60,333 nucleotides of DNA from positions 1 through 60,333 of the forward strand of contig CAMYKZ010000008.1 in NCBI GenBank assembly GCA_947259045.1. The letters are read 5' to 3'. This document shows, one piece after another, positions 1 through 8,564 of the stretch. Position 1 is the stretch's first letter; every line of letters begins with the position of its first letter. Made by a program: the position numbers and the translations under genes. The stretch comes from an uncultured Afifella sp. Lineage in GTDB: Bacteria; Pseudomonadota; Alphaproteobacteria; Rhizobiales; Afifellaceae. The notes beneath the pieces were generated by a model. It was given only the letters and a program-made list of their open reading frames with translations. It searched no databases and was not told the origin of the DNA.

Positions 1-144
1 ATCCGCGAGGATTCAACGCTCGATAACGGCCTGTCCATGTGGATCGTCTCCGACAATCTGCGCAAGGGCGCGGCGCTGAACACGGTGCAGATCGCCGAAT
101 TGCTGGTCAATCGCGGGCTGTTGAAGGCAAAACAGGCGGCGTGA
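1..144 (+). CDS. asd: Aspartate-semialdehyde dehydrogenase, C-terminal end (partial)
   Basis: Frame 1 is open from the first base and ends at a TGA at 142-144, giving the last 47 residues of a protein. The stretch [15 protein letters not shown] followed by TVQIAELLV is the conserved C-terminus of aspartate-semialdehyde dehydrogenase, which reduces aspartyl phosphate to the semialdehyde in the cytoplasmic pathway to lysine, methionine, threonine and diaminopimelate. The catalytic cysteine and the NADP-binding part lie outside the window. The call rests on one well-conserved segment and is firm for the family. Confidence 0.85.
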   Translation: MREDSTLDNGLSMWIVSDNLRKGAALNTVQIAELLVNRGLLKAKQAA

Positions 145-151
145 AGGCCTG

Positions 152-538
152 ATGGCTAAACCGATTCTGTGCCTCGATTTTGACGGTGTCATCCATGGCT
201 ATGACAGCGGCTGGCAGGGTGCGGATAATGTCACGGACCCGCCGGTGGAGGGCGCGATCGCGTTCCTCGCCGAAGCCGTTCAGAGTTTCCGGGTGGCGAT
301 CTACTCAACCCGCAGCCATCAGCCGGGCGGCATAAATGCCATGCAGGACTGGCTGCGGGCGGCGCTTGGCGATGCGATGGACAAACCGGATGCAGACAGG
401 CTTTTCTCCGCCATTGAATGGCCGACCGAAAAACCGCCGGCGATGGTCAGTCTGGACGACCGGGCGCTGACCTTCACCGGCAAATGGCCGCCGGTGGGCG
501 CCTTGCTGGCATTCCGGCCCTGGAACAAGGGCGGCTGA
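152..538 (+). CDS. HAD-like hydrolase family protein, small
   Basis: A 128-residue protein beginning 7 bp after asd, so probably cotranscribed with it. The N-terminus reads LDFDGVIH, the HAD motif I with the two aspartates D9 and D11. A serine/threonine motif is visible in IYSTRSH (about residues 50-56), and SLDDRA near residue 100 supplies the acidic motif IV. There is no cap domain at this length. Similar small HAD proteins occur in phages and bacterial chromosomes, usually without a known substrate. A phosphatase or nucleotidase activity is inferred from the fold only. Confidence 0.65.
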   Translation: MAKPILCLDFDGVIHGYDSGWQGADNVTDPPVEGAIAFLAEAVQSFRVAIYSTRSHQPGGINAMQDWLRAALGDAMDKPDADRLFSAIEWPTEKPPAMVSLDDRALTFTGKWPPVGALLAFRPWNKGG

Positions 539-541
539 CGT

Positions 542-562
542 TGCCGGATCTTTATCCCGGCA
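542..562. terminator. Hairpin between convergent genes (possible terminator)
   Basis: TGCCGG (542-547) and CCGGCA (557-562) form a 6-bp stem in the 55-bp gap between the convergent HAD gene and acetamidase gene. There is no strong T-tract on either side, so termination is an inference from position. Confidence 0.35.
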
Positions 563-593
563 GCGATGTTCAAGATCACCCGGCGGTCTGAAA

Positions 594-1520
594 TCACGAC
601 CGGAAGATACTGAGCGGCATTTGGGCTGAAACGACCCAGTTCGGCGCGTCGACGATCTCGCTGATTTGGAGATTTGCCGCGACGCTGCACAAGGCATAAG
701 CCTGCTCCCAGCCGAGACCATGTCGATCGGCCAGCCACTCGATCATGTAGCGGATGGCGTTCTGCGCATTCTTGTAGAGGTCGGGGCCGTGCGCAGTGGT
801 TCCGTGATAGCCGACAGTGTCGGTTTTCGATACCGGGCTCTTGCGGCAATATTGCAACTCCGTGATCTGAAGATCGCTGCGAACGCCGATCTTCATTGTG
901 ACAGTCATCGGGCACTCGATTCCGGTGCCGCAAACCTCGCCCTGTCCCTGGGCGGCGTGGCAGTCACCGGTCGAAAACAATGCGCCCGGCACCAGGATCG
1001 GCAGCCAGAAGGTCGAGCCGGTCGTCAAATCGCGAATATCGACATTTCCGCCATTGGCGCGGGGCGGTATCGTGTCGAACCGGCCGGCTTCTTTGGGAGC
1101 GACGCCGACGCAGCCCGGCATCGGTTCGAAAGGCACGACGATATCGGCGACGCCGAAATGGCATTCATCGCCATCCAGACGCCAATGATGCAGATAATGT
1201 TCCTTGCAATCGTCCGCCAACAGGCCAAAACCCGGTTTGTGGCCTGTCCAGCCCCAGCCCTTGTGCTGCATGTCAAGAATCTCAACCTCCAGCGCATCGC
1301 CGGGATCGGCTCCATTGACATGAACCGAACCGTTCAGGGCGTGAATCAGACTGCGATCCAGGTTCGCATAGTCTGCGACTGTGGAATCCCGCGTCAGCTG
1401 GCCGGTCGCTTCGACGCAATCGAAGACGACGATATCGCCCGGATCAATCACAAGACGGGGTTCGACGGAATTGTCCCAGAACGGTTGCGTGACCGTGTCG
1501 TCAAGGTGATGAACCGTCAT
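594..1520 (-). CDS. Acetamidase/formamidase family protein
   Basis: A 308-residue protein of the FmdA/AmdA family, cytoplasmic metal-dependent amidases that release ammonia from formamide, acetamide or related short amides. Family features visible are the N-terminal beta-rich segment with VIDPGDIVVFDC, the HKGWGWTGHKPGFG region (about residues 95-110), PMPGCVGVAP, and the metal-site motif GDCHAAQGQGEVCGTGIE (about residues 185-202). The length matches the family. Its start overlaps the stop of the upstream 122-residue gene by 4 bp, so the two are translationally coupled. The physiological substrate cannot be told from sequence. Confidence 0.85.
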   Translation of the reverse strand: MTVHHLDDTVTQPFWDNSVEPRLVIDPGDIVVFDCVEATGQLTRDSTVADYANLDRSLIHALNGSVHVNGADPGDALEVEILDMQHKGWGWTGHKPGFGLLADDCKEHYLHHWRLDGDECHFGVADIVVPFEPMPGCVGVAPKEAGRFDTIPPRANGGNVDIRDLTTGSTFWLPILVPGALFSTGDCHAAQGQGEVCGTGIECPMTVTMKIGVRSDLQITELQYCRKSPVSKTDTVGYHGTTAHGPDLYKNAQNAIRYMIEWLADRHGLGWEQAYALCSVAANLQISEIVDAPNWVVSAQMPLSIFRS

Positions 1521-1885
1521 GACGCGGATTCCCTTGCGGTCGAAAATTCCTGGCCCAGTTTTTCAACGATGTGGTCCCACTCTTCTTCGTGGTCCGATCC
1601 GGTTCGCTGCTCGCCGGCGCGTCGGTACCAGTAATTCGCATTGCCGATGTCGCCCTCGATCAGGTGCGCCAGGGCATGAACCCAGTCGAGCGGCCGGTTT
1701 CCTTCTGCCGATTGGCATATGTCATGGGCGCGTTCCCATTCTGCCCCGACCTTCAACGAGCCTTTCCGGAGCCACCACAGGGCCTGCAACGGCAATTGAA
1801 GCTGTGCGTCAGGTTCTGCCCGATCAAACGCTTGCAAATATGTTTGCACCAAAACAACCTCCTGTTCGCCGGGACGGGAGTCCAA
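1517..1885 (-). CDS. Conserved hypothetical protein upstream of acetamidase
   Basis: A 122-residue soluble protein without signal peptide or membrane segment. The recognisable part is the pattern WLRKGSLKVGAEWERAHDIC followed by DWVHALAHLIEGDIGNANYWYRRAG, which I recognise as a small uncharacterised helical family found in many alphaproteobacteria. It is rich in tryptophan and acidic residues and may be TPR-like. The 4-bp overlap with the acetamidase gene suggests a common transcript. The true start could be an internal codon a few residues downstream. No function is assigned. Confidence 0.6.
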   Translation of the reverse strand: MDSRPGEQEVVLVQTYLQAFDRAEPDAQLQLPLQALWWLRKGSLKVGAEWERAHDICQSAEGNRPLDWVHALAHLIEGDIGNANYWYRRAGEQRTGSDHEEEWDHIVEKLGQEFSTARESAS

Positions 1886-1897
1886 GTCCGCGCCGGC

Positions 1898-2821
1898 CTA
1901 TTTTCGCCTGGAACCGGTCTTTTTGCCCTTGTCCAGATTTTCCAGTTCCAGATAAAGCCGCGTAAAGTCGTCTTCCGAGCGGCCCTGTTTTACCGCTTCC
2001 TGGATATAGGCATAGGTATCGCGGCCGATATTGACCGTTGCGCCGAGCTTGTCGGCAAGTGCGATCGCCATGCCGACATCCTTGTTCAGATTGAAGACCC
2101 GGGACCGGCCATCCCATGTTTGCGACAATATATGATCGGGAAAACGGCGTTCGGAGACGAAACTCCGTGCATTGCCGTTGTTGAACACTTCGATCAGATC
2201 CTTCAGCTCGATACCAGCCCGCCGTCCCAGATGGGCGGCTTCGCAAAGGGCAAAAAAATTGGTGTGCGTGATCATGTTGTGGACCACCTTCATGGTGTGG
2301 CCGGTACCGCTTTGACCAAGATAGATCAGCTTGCTGGCTACCGGGGCCAGCAGTGGCGCAGTTCGTTTGTAGACTTTCGCATCACCGCCGATCATCAGCG
2401 TCATGGTGCCTTCGTCAGCGCCCTTGGCGCCGCCGCCGGTCATGCCGGCGTCCATATAGGTGACGCCTTTTTTTGCAGCCCGCTTGGCAAGCTTGATCGT
2501 GTATGACGGGTCGGAGGTAGTGAAATCATAGAGCACGAGGCCGCGCCTCGATTTTGCGAGCATGCTGTTTTTTCCCTTCAGCATGCCATCGATTTCCGGT
2601 GAGCCGGGAACGACAAAAATGATCATTTTGCACATTCGCGCCATTTCCACCGGCTCGGCGATCGTCGCGGTTTGCGAATAGGGCAGGCGTGCTGCCTCGG
2701 CCACGTCCCAGACGAAAACGTCGTTGCCGGCCTTGATCAGGTTCTTTGCAATTCCCCGGCCCATATTGCCCAGGCCAATAACACCGACGCGGGCCGGTTT
2801 CTGTTTTGTGGCTGCCTTCAA
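1898..2821 (-). CDS. NAD(P)-dependent beta-hydroxyacid dehydrogenase (3-hydroxyisobutyrate dehydrogenase family)
   Basis: The protein is read from a TTG at 2821 (307 residues), preceded by GAGGA about 7 bp upstream. Longer readings would overlap the neighbouring gene and add a non-homologous head. The Rossmann motif GVIGLGNMGRGIAKNL is near residues 11-26. DAGMTGGGAKGADEGT is the substrate-binding signature of the family (the usual form is DAPVSGG). GQSGTGHTMKVVHN contains the lysine that acts as catalytic base. Such enzymes oxidise 3-hydroxyisobutyrate, tartronate semialdehyde or similar beta-hydroxyacids. The C-terminus ends in a basic tail (GKKTGSRRK). The substrate is unknown. Confidence 0.85.
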   Translation of the reverse strand: MKAATKQKPARVGVIGLGNMGRGIAKNLIKAGNDVFVWDVAEAARLPYSQTATIAEPVEMARMCKMIIFVVPGSPEIDGMLKGKNSMLAKSRRGLVLYDFTTSDPSYTIKLAKRAAKKGVTYMDAGMTGGGAKGADEGTMTLMIGGDAKVYKRTAPLLAPVASKLIYLGQSGTGHTMKVVHNMITHTNFFALCEAAHLGRRAGIELKDLIEVFNNGNARSFVSERRFPDHILSQTWDGRSRVFNLNKDVGMAIALADKLGATVNIGRDTYAYIQEAVKQGRSEDDFTRLYLELENLDKGKKTGSRRK

Positions 2822-2871
2822 TGTCTCGTCCTCATTCTGTCTCTGAATTCTGTCTCTGACCTTCCGCGCCC

Positions 2872-4635
2872 TCATTCCCGCCGGATCATGCCGCCAACAG
2901 CGGAGACAAACAGCAGCGACAGCATCCAGCCGGCGACGATCTGAAACCATTCCCAGGCCCGCACAATGCGGCCGAGCGGCCAGTCGCTCCCATCAGGGTG
3001 GACGATGCGCGGCGCCCAGTCGACCTCCTGGCGCAGATTTATGATCGGCAGAACCACGTCAGCGGAATAGAGCAGCGGGTGAAAGCCGGAATATTCGGAG
3101 GGAACGGCGTCCGCGCACTGCGCTGCGGCGGCCTCAGGAAAGTGCACCCAATTGTCCGCACAGGTGACCGGAATCAGTCCGCCGGGCCGGGCCTCCTTGA
3201 AAATCAGCGGATGGGTCGGCGTCATCACGCCCTCAAGGGCTGCGTGTTGATAGAGTGCGGCGCCGGCGAACCAGATCATAATTATGTAAAGCACGGCGTT
3301 GCCCGGCCTGTAACCGTAGGCGATCAGGAAACCGATGACATATTGCCAGAGGATGGACAGCAGCCGCGCCACCTTGCCGGCCAGTCGGGCCGGCCATGGT
3401 TCGTGCAGTCGCATGAAGCGTGTCTGCCGGTGGCGGCGCTCGATGCGCACGGCGCGGGCTTCTTCCTCATAGCCCATATTGGTCAGCACACCGGCCAGCT
3501 GTTCATAGGGCTTCGGCTTGAAATTCTCGCCATGGTGTTGCTCCGGCTGGCGGTCGAGCCAGTTGCGCCAGAACTGCGCATTGGCGTTTTTCAGATCGCC
3601 GGAAAATCCGCGGTAGGTCAGATCGTCGATAACAATGTGTTCCGGCAGGTCCCAGGAGGCGCTGTCGAAACTGATGGCGCGGATCGAGGCAGCCTCCAGA
3701 TCGAGCGGGCCACGGGCGCTGGCGATACCGCGCCAGTAGAACGTGCCCTCAATGCGCGAACGGTCGATATCGAGCGCCGGCGATCCCTCAAACGCCGCAT
3801 TGGTGCAGGCCAGGTCGCCGGTGATACGGGCGCCGACAAAGCGGACAGGGCCGCTGGCGGAGAATTGTTTGCCGAGGTCGATATCGCCGGCAACCTCGAT
3901 CCGGTTGGCGTTCAGGCTCTGGTTGGGGTTGGCAAAAGTTCCGCCGGCGCAGCGCAAACCGCCGCCGATCATTGCGCCCGACAGATCGACTGTGCCGGTG
4001 CTGTGAAATCCGCCATCGAGGAAAACGTCGCCGGCAATCCGGCAGCGTTGCGCCAGAAGGGCATTTTCGGTTGCCGTCAGCTCTGCGTCACGGCAGGACA
4101 GGTCGCCGCCGATGCGCGCGGCCAGCAGCCTGATCTCGCCGGCGCAGGTGAATTGCTTGCGCAGAAACAGCCCGCCTGCTGCGCTCAGCCGTTCCGCATA
4201 AAGCCCCTCGATGCGGCAGCCGCCAAAATTCAGCGTGCGCGCCCGCGCGTCGCGCAGATCGACAATTCCGTCGACGACACAATTGCGCAGGGCAAACAGG
4301 GTCGGCAGTTCCGTGCCGCTCAGATCGATGGCCCGTTCGAACTTGCCGACCGGCCGGCATTCGATCCATGCGCCGCGCAGCTGGATACCGCGCGGATGAA
4401 CGGGCGCAGTGTCGTTTCCGCCCAGCGCCAGAAAGCGCAGGAACGGCGAGCGGATCAGGTTCTCCGGTGTCTGTTCCTCCGGCCGCTCCTTGCCGATTTG
4501 GCACAGCGCACCGCTTGCCGCGCATTGCAGCAGCATCTGTTCAGCCGGGTGCAATGTGCCGTCTTCAAGCAGGAAGTCGGCGAGGCAATTGCCGGGTGGT
4601 TCATCAAGCGGATAGGTTGGCTGCGAAGCGCTCAT
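2872..4635 (-). CDS. Membrane-anchored beta-helix repeat protein of unknown function
   Basis: A 587-residue protein. Residues about 75-345 form a repetitive right-handed beta-helix-like domain with recurring units of the type L-x-GA-x-I-x-G-x-L-x-C alternating with units of the type I-x-GDVFL; many turns end in small residues and a cysteine (GGDLSC, GGGLRC, TGDLAC). Residues about 375-420 look like a charged linker (YEEEARAVRIERRHRQ). Then come hydrophobic segments near 430-450 and 455-475 and a last one near 562-582 ending in GGMIRRE. Between them lies SADVVLPIINLRQEVDW. No signal peptide is visible, so the helix domain is probably cytoplasmic. I know this architecture only as uncharacterised. 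Confidence 0.6.
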   Translation of the reverse strand: MSASQPTYPLDEPPGNCLADFLLEDGTLHPAEQMLLQCAASGALCQIGKERPEEQTPENLIRSPFLRFLALGGNDTAPVHPRGIQLRGAWIECRPVGKFERAIDLSGTELPTLFALRNCVVDGIVDLRDARARTLNFGGCRIEGLYAERLSAAGGLFLRKQFTCAGEIRLLAARIGGDLSCRDAELTATENALLAQRCRIAGDVFLDGGFHSTGTVDLSGAMIGGGLRCAGGTFANPNQSLNANRIEVAGDIDLGKQFSASGPVRFVGARITGDLACTNAAFEGSPALDIDRSRIEGTFYWRGIASARGPLDLEAASIRAISFDSASWDLPEHIVIDDLTYRGFSGDLKNANAQFWRNWLDRQPEQHHGENFKPKPYEQLAGVLTNMGYEEEARAVRIERRHRQTRFMRLHEPWPARLAGKVARLLSILWQYVIGFLIAYGYRPGNAVLYIIMIWFAGAALYQHAALEGVMTPTHPLIFKEARPGGLIPVTCADNWVHFPEAAAAQCADAVPSEYSGFHPLLYSADVVLPIINLRQEVDWAPRIVHPDGSDWPLGRIVRAWEWFQIVAGWMLSLLFVSAVGGMIRRE

Positions 4636-4801
4636 GGCGCAATTGTCCGGTTCGGGCCAATGATCTCTGACGGCGCATTGGCAACAGCGACCGCATCAAA
4701 CCGGCGCATCATGAAATTCCCCCGATTATCCAGACCGTCGCGAGTTAGATCAGACTCGCAATTGGCCTGCAACAGGTAGCCCAGGCGGGGCTTCAACACG
4801 C

Positions 4802-5590
4802 CTATTTGAGCGGCTTGACCTTGATCCCGTCAACGCTGAAGGTCCCCTTTGCCGTACCGACATAGATCGGCAGCTTGTATTGCAGGCTCGTGAAGACGTG
4901 GGTTTCGATCGGGTAGGGATCAAGCACGTGCGTGACCATCATGGCGGCAAATCCGTCCCCTCTTGTCTTCGTCAGGCAGGATTTCGACAGCGCTTCGTTC
5001 TTGATGATTTTCGTACCGTCACCGGCGACCGTGACCCGGCGGTGGCCGGTCAGAATGACCGCGTCGCGTTTGGTTGTCGCCGCAAGCAGGTAAACCACCA
5101 AGTTGCCGTCGGACGGTATCACGACAATGTTGTAGGTCTTGCTGCATCGGGCAAACCGCGTCGAAGCCGCAAGCTGCCTCGCCTTCCATGCTTTTTGCTG
5201 CTGTTTTGACAACGGTGCCGGCGGCCTGACCAGCACCGCTTTCGGGCGATTGCCTTTCAATTGCACATCGACAACGGAACACAATTGCTGTTTGCACGGC
5301 GCGACAAATCGGACCAGCCAGCCCGCCTTGGTGCGAACGGTAATCCAGCCGCGGGCGTTCGTTTTCTTCAGCCCTACTGCAAATGCAGCGTCGGTCGCCA
5401 GAAGCGCTGCGCGGTCCCGCTGATAGATTTCCAGACCGCGCTCGCTGGCAAAACGGAGCGCCTTGTTTTGGTCAGGGCCGCTCTGTTGCGCTTCTGCTGA
5501 TGAAACGTTTGCGGCCGGCAGAATGACCAGAATTCCCAACAGCAAACCGAAATAGCGATATAGGGCAAACATACTCGAAGCATCGGTCAT
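4802..5590 (-). CDS. Exported hypothetical protein
   Basis: Read from the ATG at 5590 the protein has 262 residues; an ATG at 5572 would give the more compact signal peptide MFALYRYFGLLLGILVILPA and may be the real start. The mature part begins after SSAEAQ. The first half contains a small globular segment with RTKAGWLVRFVAPCKQ and QLCSVVDVQLKG, which resembles invasion-associated locus B (IalB)-like folds, but I cannot establish the relation. Cysteines are few (CKQQLC, CSKTYN, SKSC). It is probably periplasmic. The function is unknown. Confidence 0.55.
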   Translation of the reverse strand: MTDASSMFALYRYFGLLLGILVILPAANVSSAEAQQSGPDQNKALRFASERGLEIYQRDRAALLATDAAFAVGLKKTNARGWITVRTKAGWLVRFVAPCKQQLCSVVDVQLKGNRPKAVLVRPPAPLSKQQQKAWKARQLAASTRFARCSKTYNIVVIPSDGNLVVYLLAATTKRDAVILTGHRRVTVAGDGTKIIKNEALSKSCLTKTRGDGFAAMMVTHVLDPYPIETHVFTSLQYKLPIYVGTAKGTFSVDGIKVKPLK

Positions 5591-5711
5591 CGCGATCCAT
5601 CGCAGGTAAATTGCTGGCGGAAACAATCTTACCCTGCTGCCTGCAGCGATACAACGTATCCGACCGGCAAGTGCCTGCGGATCGATCACACCTGCCGTGC
5701 GGATCCGCCGT

Positions 5712-6437
5712 TCAGAGTTCGCCCGCAATCTCCCGCGAGCGCTTGTGCAGCCGGGAGAATAGTTCGTCCTCAATGCCCAGAAGCAGGAAATGTTCAGCCA
5801 GGTTGTCGAGATAATCGAGACTGGTTCCAAACAGGCCTTCGCCCGTGGCGATCAGCCGCGCGCTTTCCTCAAGGCCAAGCTCCGGCGCATAATCCTTTGC
5901 CGTCTGGTCCATGATGAAAGCAAGCGCTTCAACAGGACCCTGCGGCGTCTCCAGAGCGATAAAGGCCGGCGCATAGGCATGGGCAAGCATCTCCCGCCGC
6001 CAGATGATATGGGTCTCTTCGTCGACGGCGGATTGTCCGATCCGGAAGACAAGGCCATGGCATTCGCCGCCGGTATCCAGCGCGGCCATGAGGCCGGGCC
6101 GTCCCTGCGAGCCGCGGCCGATCTCCGATTTCAGACAGAAACTGCGGTGAAAGCCCGGCGCCAGCGCGCTGCGCACTTCGTTAAAACAGAAAGCCGGATC
6201 CCACATCAGCGAGCCATAGGCGAAGATCCAGAGGTCATCGTCCATACGGCTGGAAAGGGCGGCATGGCGCGTTGCCTCGCGCTCCTCGTCGGTGCGCCGC
6301 CATCTGGTAATGCCGGCTTCCGCCAACTGCCGGTCCATCGGCCCATAATCGAAATCGCGAAAGCGCGATCCTTTCGGGTCGGCGATTTTGGCCTTCAGAG
6401 CCGGCAAATGGCGAAACGGATCAGAAGCGGCGCTCAA
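5712..6437 (-). CDS. ChaC-like gamma-glutamylcyclotransferase
   Basis: A 241-residue cytoplasmic protein with the family hallmark WIFAYGSLMWDPAF (about residues 69-82), whose YGSL loop binds the gamma-glutamyl group. Further family features are GFHRSFC, GSQGRPGLMAALD, CHGLVFRI and a C-terminal segment GTSLDYLDNL. ChaC enzymes cleave glutathione to 5-oxoproline and Cys-Gly. An N-terminal extension of about 65 residues precedes the core and has no assigned role. Bacterial homologues are often annotated as cation transport protein ChaC, which reflects old genetics rather than activity. Confidence 0.85.
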   Translation of the reverse strand: MSAASDPFRHLPALKAKIADPKGSRFRDFDYGPMDRQLAEAGITRWRRTDEEREATRHAALSSRMDDDLWIFAYGSLMWDPAFCFNEVRSALAPGFHRSFCLKSEIGRGSQGRPGLMAALDTGGECHGLVFRIGQSAVDEETHIIWRREMLAHAYAPAFIALETPQGPVEALAFIMDQTAKDYAPELGLEESARLIATGEGLFGTSLDYLDNLAEHFLLLGIEDELFSRLHKRSREIAGEL

Positions 6438-6573
6438 TGACAGCTCCGGGCCTGAATGTGCGGCAATGTCAAATTGGGGATGAAACGCATACGCAGATAC
6501 ATTTTTCGTTTAGACTCAGCATGTTTGTAATTCCAGATTGTAACTCTTCCGACTTTGCAACAGGAGATACCCG

Positions 6574-6852
6574 TTGAGGCGCGCTTTTGCAACGTTTCTG
6601 AGTGTTTTGCTGATCGGATGCTTTCTGCCGTCGGCCCAGGCGCAGAAGCGCTTGGCGCTGGTGGTTGGAAACGCAGGCTACATGGCGATATCGCCGCTGG
6701 CGGGGCCTGTGAACGACGCGACGCTGGAACCGATGGAGCGTATCGAGGCTGTAACAGCGAATGCACCACATAGCCCAACCCGTCGTGCCCGCAACACGAA
6801 CTGTGGCGGCGTCGGTTTCAAAACGGCAATTCTTGCGCTGGCGCGGACATGA
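6574..6852 (+). pseudogene. Truncated caspase-like (peptidase C14) protein, N-terminal remnant
   Basis: A TTG start at 6574 is preceded by AGGAG at 6562-6566. The first 24 residues form a signal peptide ending in SAQA. The next segment, KRLALVVGNAGYMAISPLAG followed by PVNDA, is the conserved first strand and loop of bacterial caspase-like peptidases. Homology stops there: the following 43 residues are basic, low in hydrophobics and unlike the family, and the catalytic His and Cys are absent. Full-length proteins are several hundred residues. I read this as a gene cut by a deletion or rearrangement at about 6720, leaving a 92-codon open frame that may still be translated. Confidence 0.6.
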
Positions 6853-6941
6853 ATATTCACACAACACATTATCGCAAATAGATTTTCCTGCCCGGTCCCG
6901 CTTTTGCCACTGCTCGCAGCCGGCCCGATTCTAGTGGCATA

Positions 6942-7598
6942 TTATCCGGCCTTCACCTGATGAAAATCGCCGCTTGCAGAATCCAGCGTCCACAGTTCCC
7001 CGGTTGAAATATCGAACCAGGCGCCATGCACGTCAAGCCGCTGACGCCCGTGCAGGATCGAGACGCAGGGAAATGTCAGCAGGTTGGCGATCGACGCCCG
7101 CACCGACAGGAGTTCCAAAGCTTTCTGGCGTCCGGTTTCCGTCCAGGCGTCGGGCGGTGCAGCGTTCAGTTCCGCCAGCGCCGGTTCGGCCAGGCTCATC
7201 CATTTGCCGATAAAATCGCCGGGCGACAATGGCTCGTCGCCGGGATTGAGGGCAGCCTCGATGCCGCCGCAGCGGCCATGGCCAAGCACGACGATGTGCT
7301 TCACCCGCAACACCTGGACGGCAAATTCGAGCGCCGCCGATGTGCCGTGAAAATCGCCGTCGGGCGAATAGGGCGGCACCAGATTGGCGACGTTGCGGAC
7401 CACGAACAATTCACCCGGCCCGCAATCGAATATCAGTTCCGGCGCGGCCCGGCTGTCGCAGCAGCCGATAATCATCGTCTGCGGCTTCTGGCCGGTTTCG
7501 GCAAGTTCGCGGTAGCGGGCGCGTTCAATTTCCAGCCGGCCGTCATGGAACCGGCGATAACCGTCGATCAGTGACCCGGGAAAACTCGGTTTTGTCAT
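6942..7598 (-). CDS. Beta-class carbonic anhydrase
   Basis: A 218-residue zinc enzyme that interconverts CO2 and bicarbonate in the cytoplasm. The zinc and active-site motifs are complete: GCCDSR with C46, D48 and R50, and GHGRCGG with H107 and C110. VRNVANLVPPY is also typical of the beta class. The chosen ATG at 7598 overlaps the stop of the upstream threonine dehydratase-like gene by 4 bp (7595-7598), so both are read from one transcript. Confidence 0.93.
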   Translation of the reverse strand: MTKPSFPGSLIDGYRRFHDGRLEIERARYRELAETGQKPQTMIIGCCDSRAAPELIFDCGPGELFVVRNVANLVPPYSPDGDFHGTSAALEFAVQVLRVKHIVVLGHGRCGGIEAALNPGDEPLSPGDFIGKWMSLAEPALAELNAAPPDAWTETGRQKALELLSVRASIANLLTFPCVSILHGRQRLDVHGAWFDISTGELWTLDSASGDFHQVKAG

Positions 7599-8560
7599 TC
7601 GGCAATTTCCTTCACAAGCGACAAATCGACATTGCCGCCGCACACCAGAACGCCGAGCCTCTCGCCTTTCGCGGGCCGGTAGGCGCCTGATATCAGCGCC
7701 GCAAGCGCGGCAGCGCCCCCGGGTTCGGCGACAATCTGGAAACGGGTCCATAGCAACGCCATGGCGCGGCGGATGGCATCGTCGCTGACCAGCGCCACAT
7801 GATCGACAAAGCGGGCACAGATGGCGTGATTGAGGGCGCCGACGGACCTGGCGCCCAGCGAATCGGCAGCGAGCGAATTGACCTCGACCTCAACCGGACT
7901 TCCGGCGGCAAGGGCAGCATTCAGGGCGCAGCTGCCTTCCGGCTCAACGCCGACGATCTTGACGCTGTCCCGATAGAACGCCGCCATGCCGGAGATCAGC
8001 CCGGCACCGCCGACAGCAACCAGAACGGTATCGATGTCCGGCGCCTGTTCGGCCCATTCCAGCGCCAGGGTGCCCTGGCCGGCGATTGTCATGGGCTCGG
8101 CATAGGCATGGACGCCGATCGCGCCGCTGGTCTGCTGGAAGCGCTCGCACCTGGCCAGCGCGTCGGCATAGCGTGCGCCTTCAATATGTGTGACGGCGCC
8201 GGCATTGCGGATCTTGCCGATCTTGGCCGGACTGGAAATTTCCGGAACGAAGATGTTGGCGGCATGGCCGAGCCGGTTCGCCGCATAGGCGACGGCGGCA
8301 CCATGATTGCCGCCGGAAGCGGCTGCGACGCCGGCCGCCGGAACATCCCGGGCAAGCAGATTGTTGAATGCGCCGCGCGGCTTGAAGGAGCCGGCATGCT
8401 GCAACAGTTCCAGCTTCAGGTTCACCGCAGTGTCATGGCCAAACTCGACGCCGTCCACCACCATGACCGGCGTGCGGCGGATATGCCGGCGGATGCGCTG
8501 ATAGGCGGCTCTGATGTCTTCAACGGACACGATTGGGGTTTGTTCATTCATCAAGCCCAT
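7595..8560 (-). CDS. PLP-dependent serine/threonine dehydratase family protein
   Basis: A 321-residue fold-type II PLP enzyme. The Schiff-base lysine is K60 in GSFKPRGAFN. The phosphate-binding glycine loop is VAVGGAGLISG, and AASGGNHGAAVA binds the substrate carboxylate. There is no C-terminal ACT regulatory domain, so it resembles catabolic threonine dehydratase or serine racemase-like enzymes more than biosynthetic IlvA. The start at 8560 is supported by GGAG 8 bp upstream; an alternative ATG lies three codons later. It sits in a minus-strand run with DUF429 and pyridoxal kinase genes; the kinase makes the PLP cofactor this enzyme needs. Confidence 0.85.
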   Translation of the reverse strand: MGLMNEQTPIVSVEDIRAAYQRIRRHIRRTPVMVVDGVEFGHDTAVNLKLELLQHAGSFKPRGAFNNLLARDVPAAGVAAASGGNHGAAVAYAANRLGHAANIFVPEISSPAKIGKIRNAGAVTHIEGARYADALARCERFQQTSGAIGVHAYAEPMTIAGQGTLALEWAEQAPDIDTVLVAVGGAGLISGMAAFYRDSVKIVGVEPEGSCALNAALAAGSPVEVEVNSLAADSLGARSVGALNHAICARFVDHVALVSDDAIRRAMALLWTRFQIVAEPGGAAALAALISGAYRPAKGERLGVLVCGGNVDLSLVKEIAE

Positions 8561-8564
8561 ATGG

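Noticed and set aside
2998..4779. A 593-codon plus-strand frame opposite the beta-helix gene
   Set aside because: It is antisense to a protein with clear repeat structure and membrane helices, has no ribosome binding site, and its translation resembles nothing.
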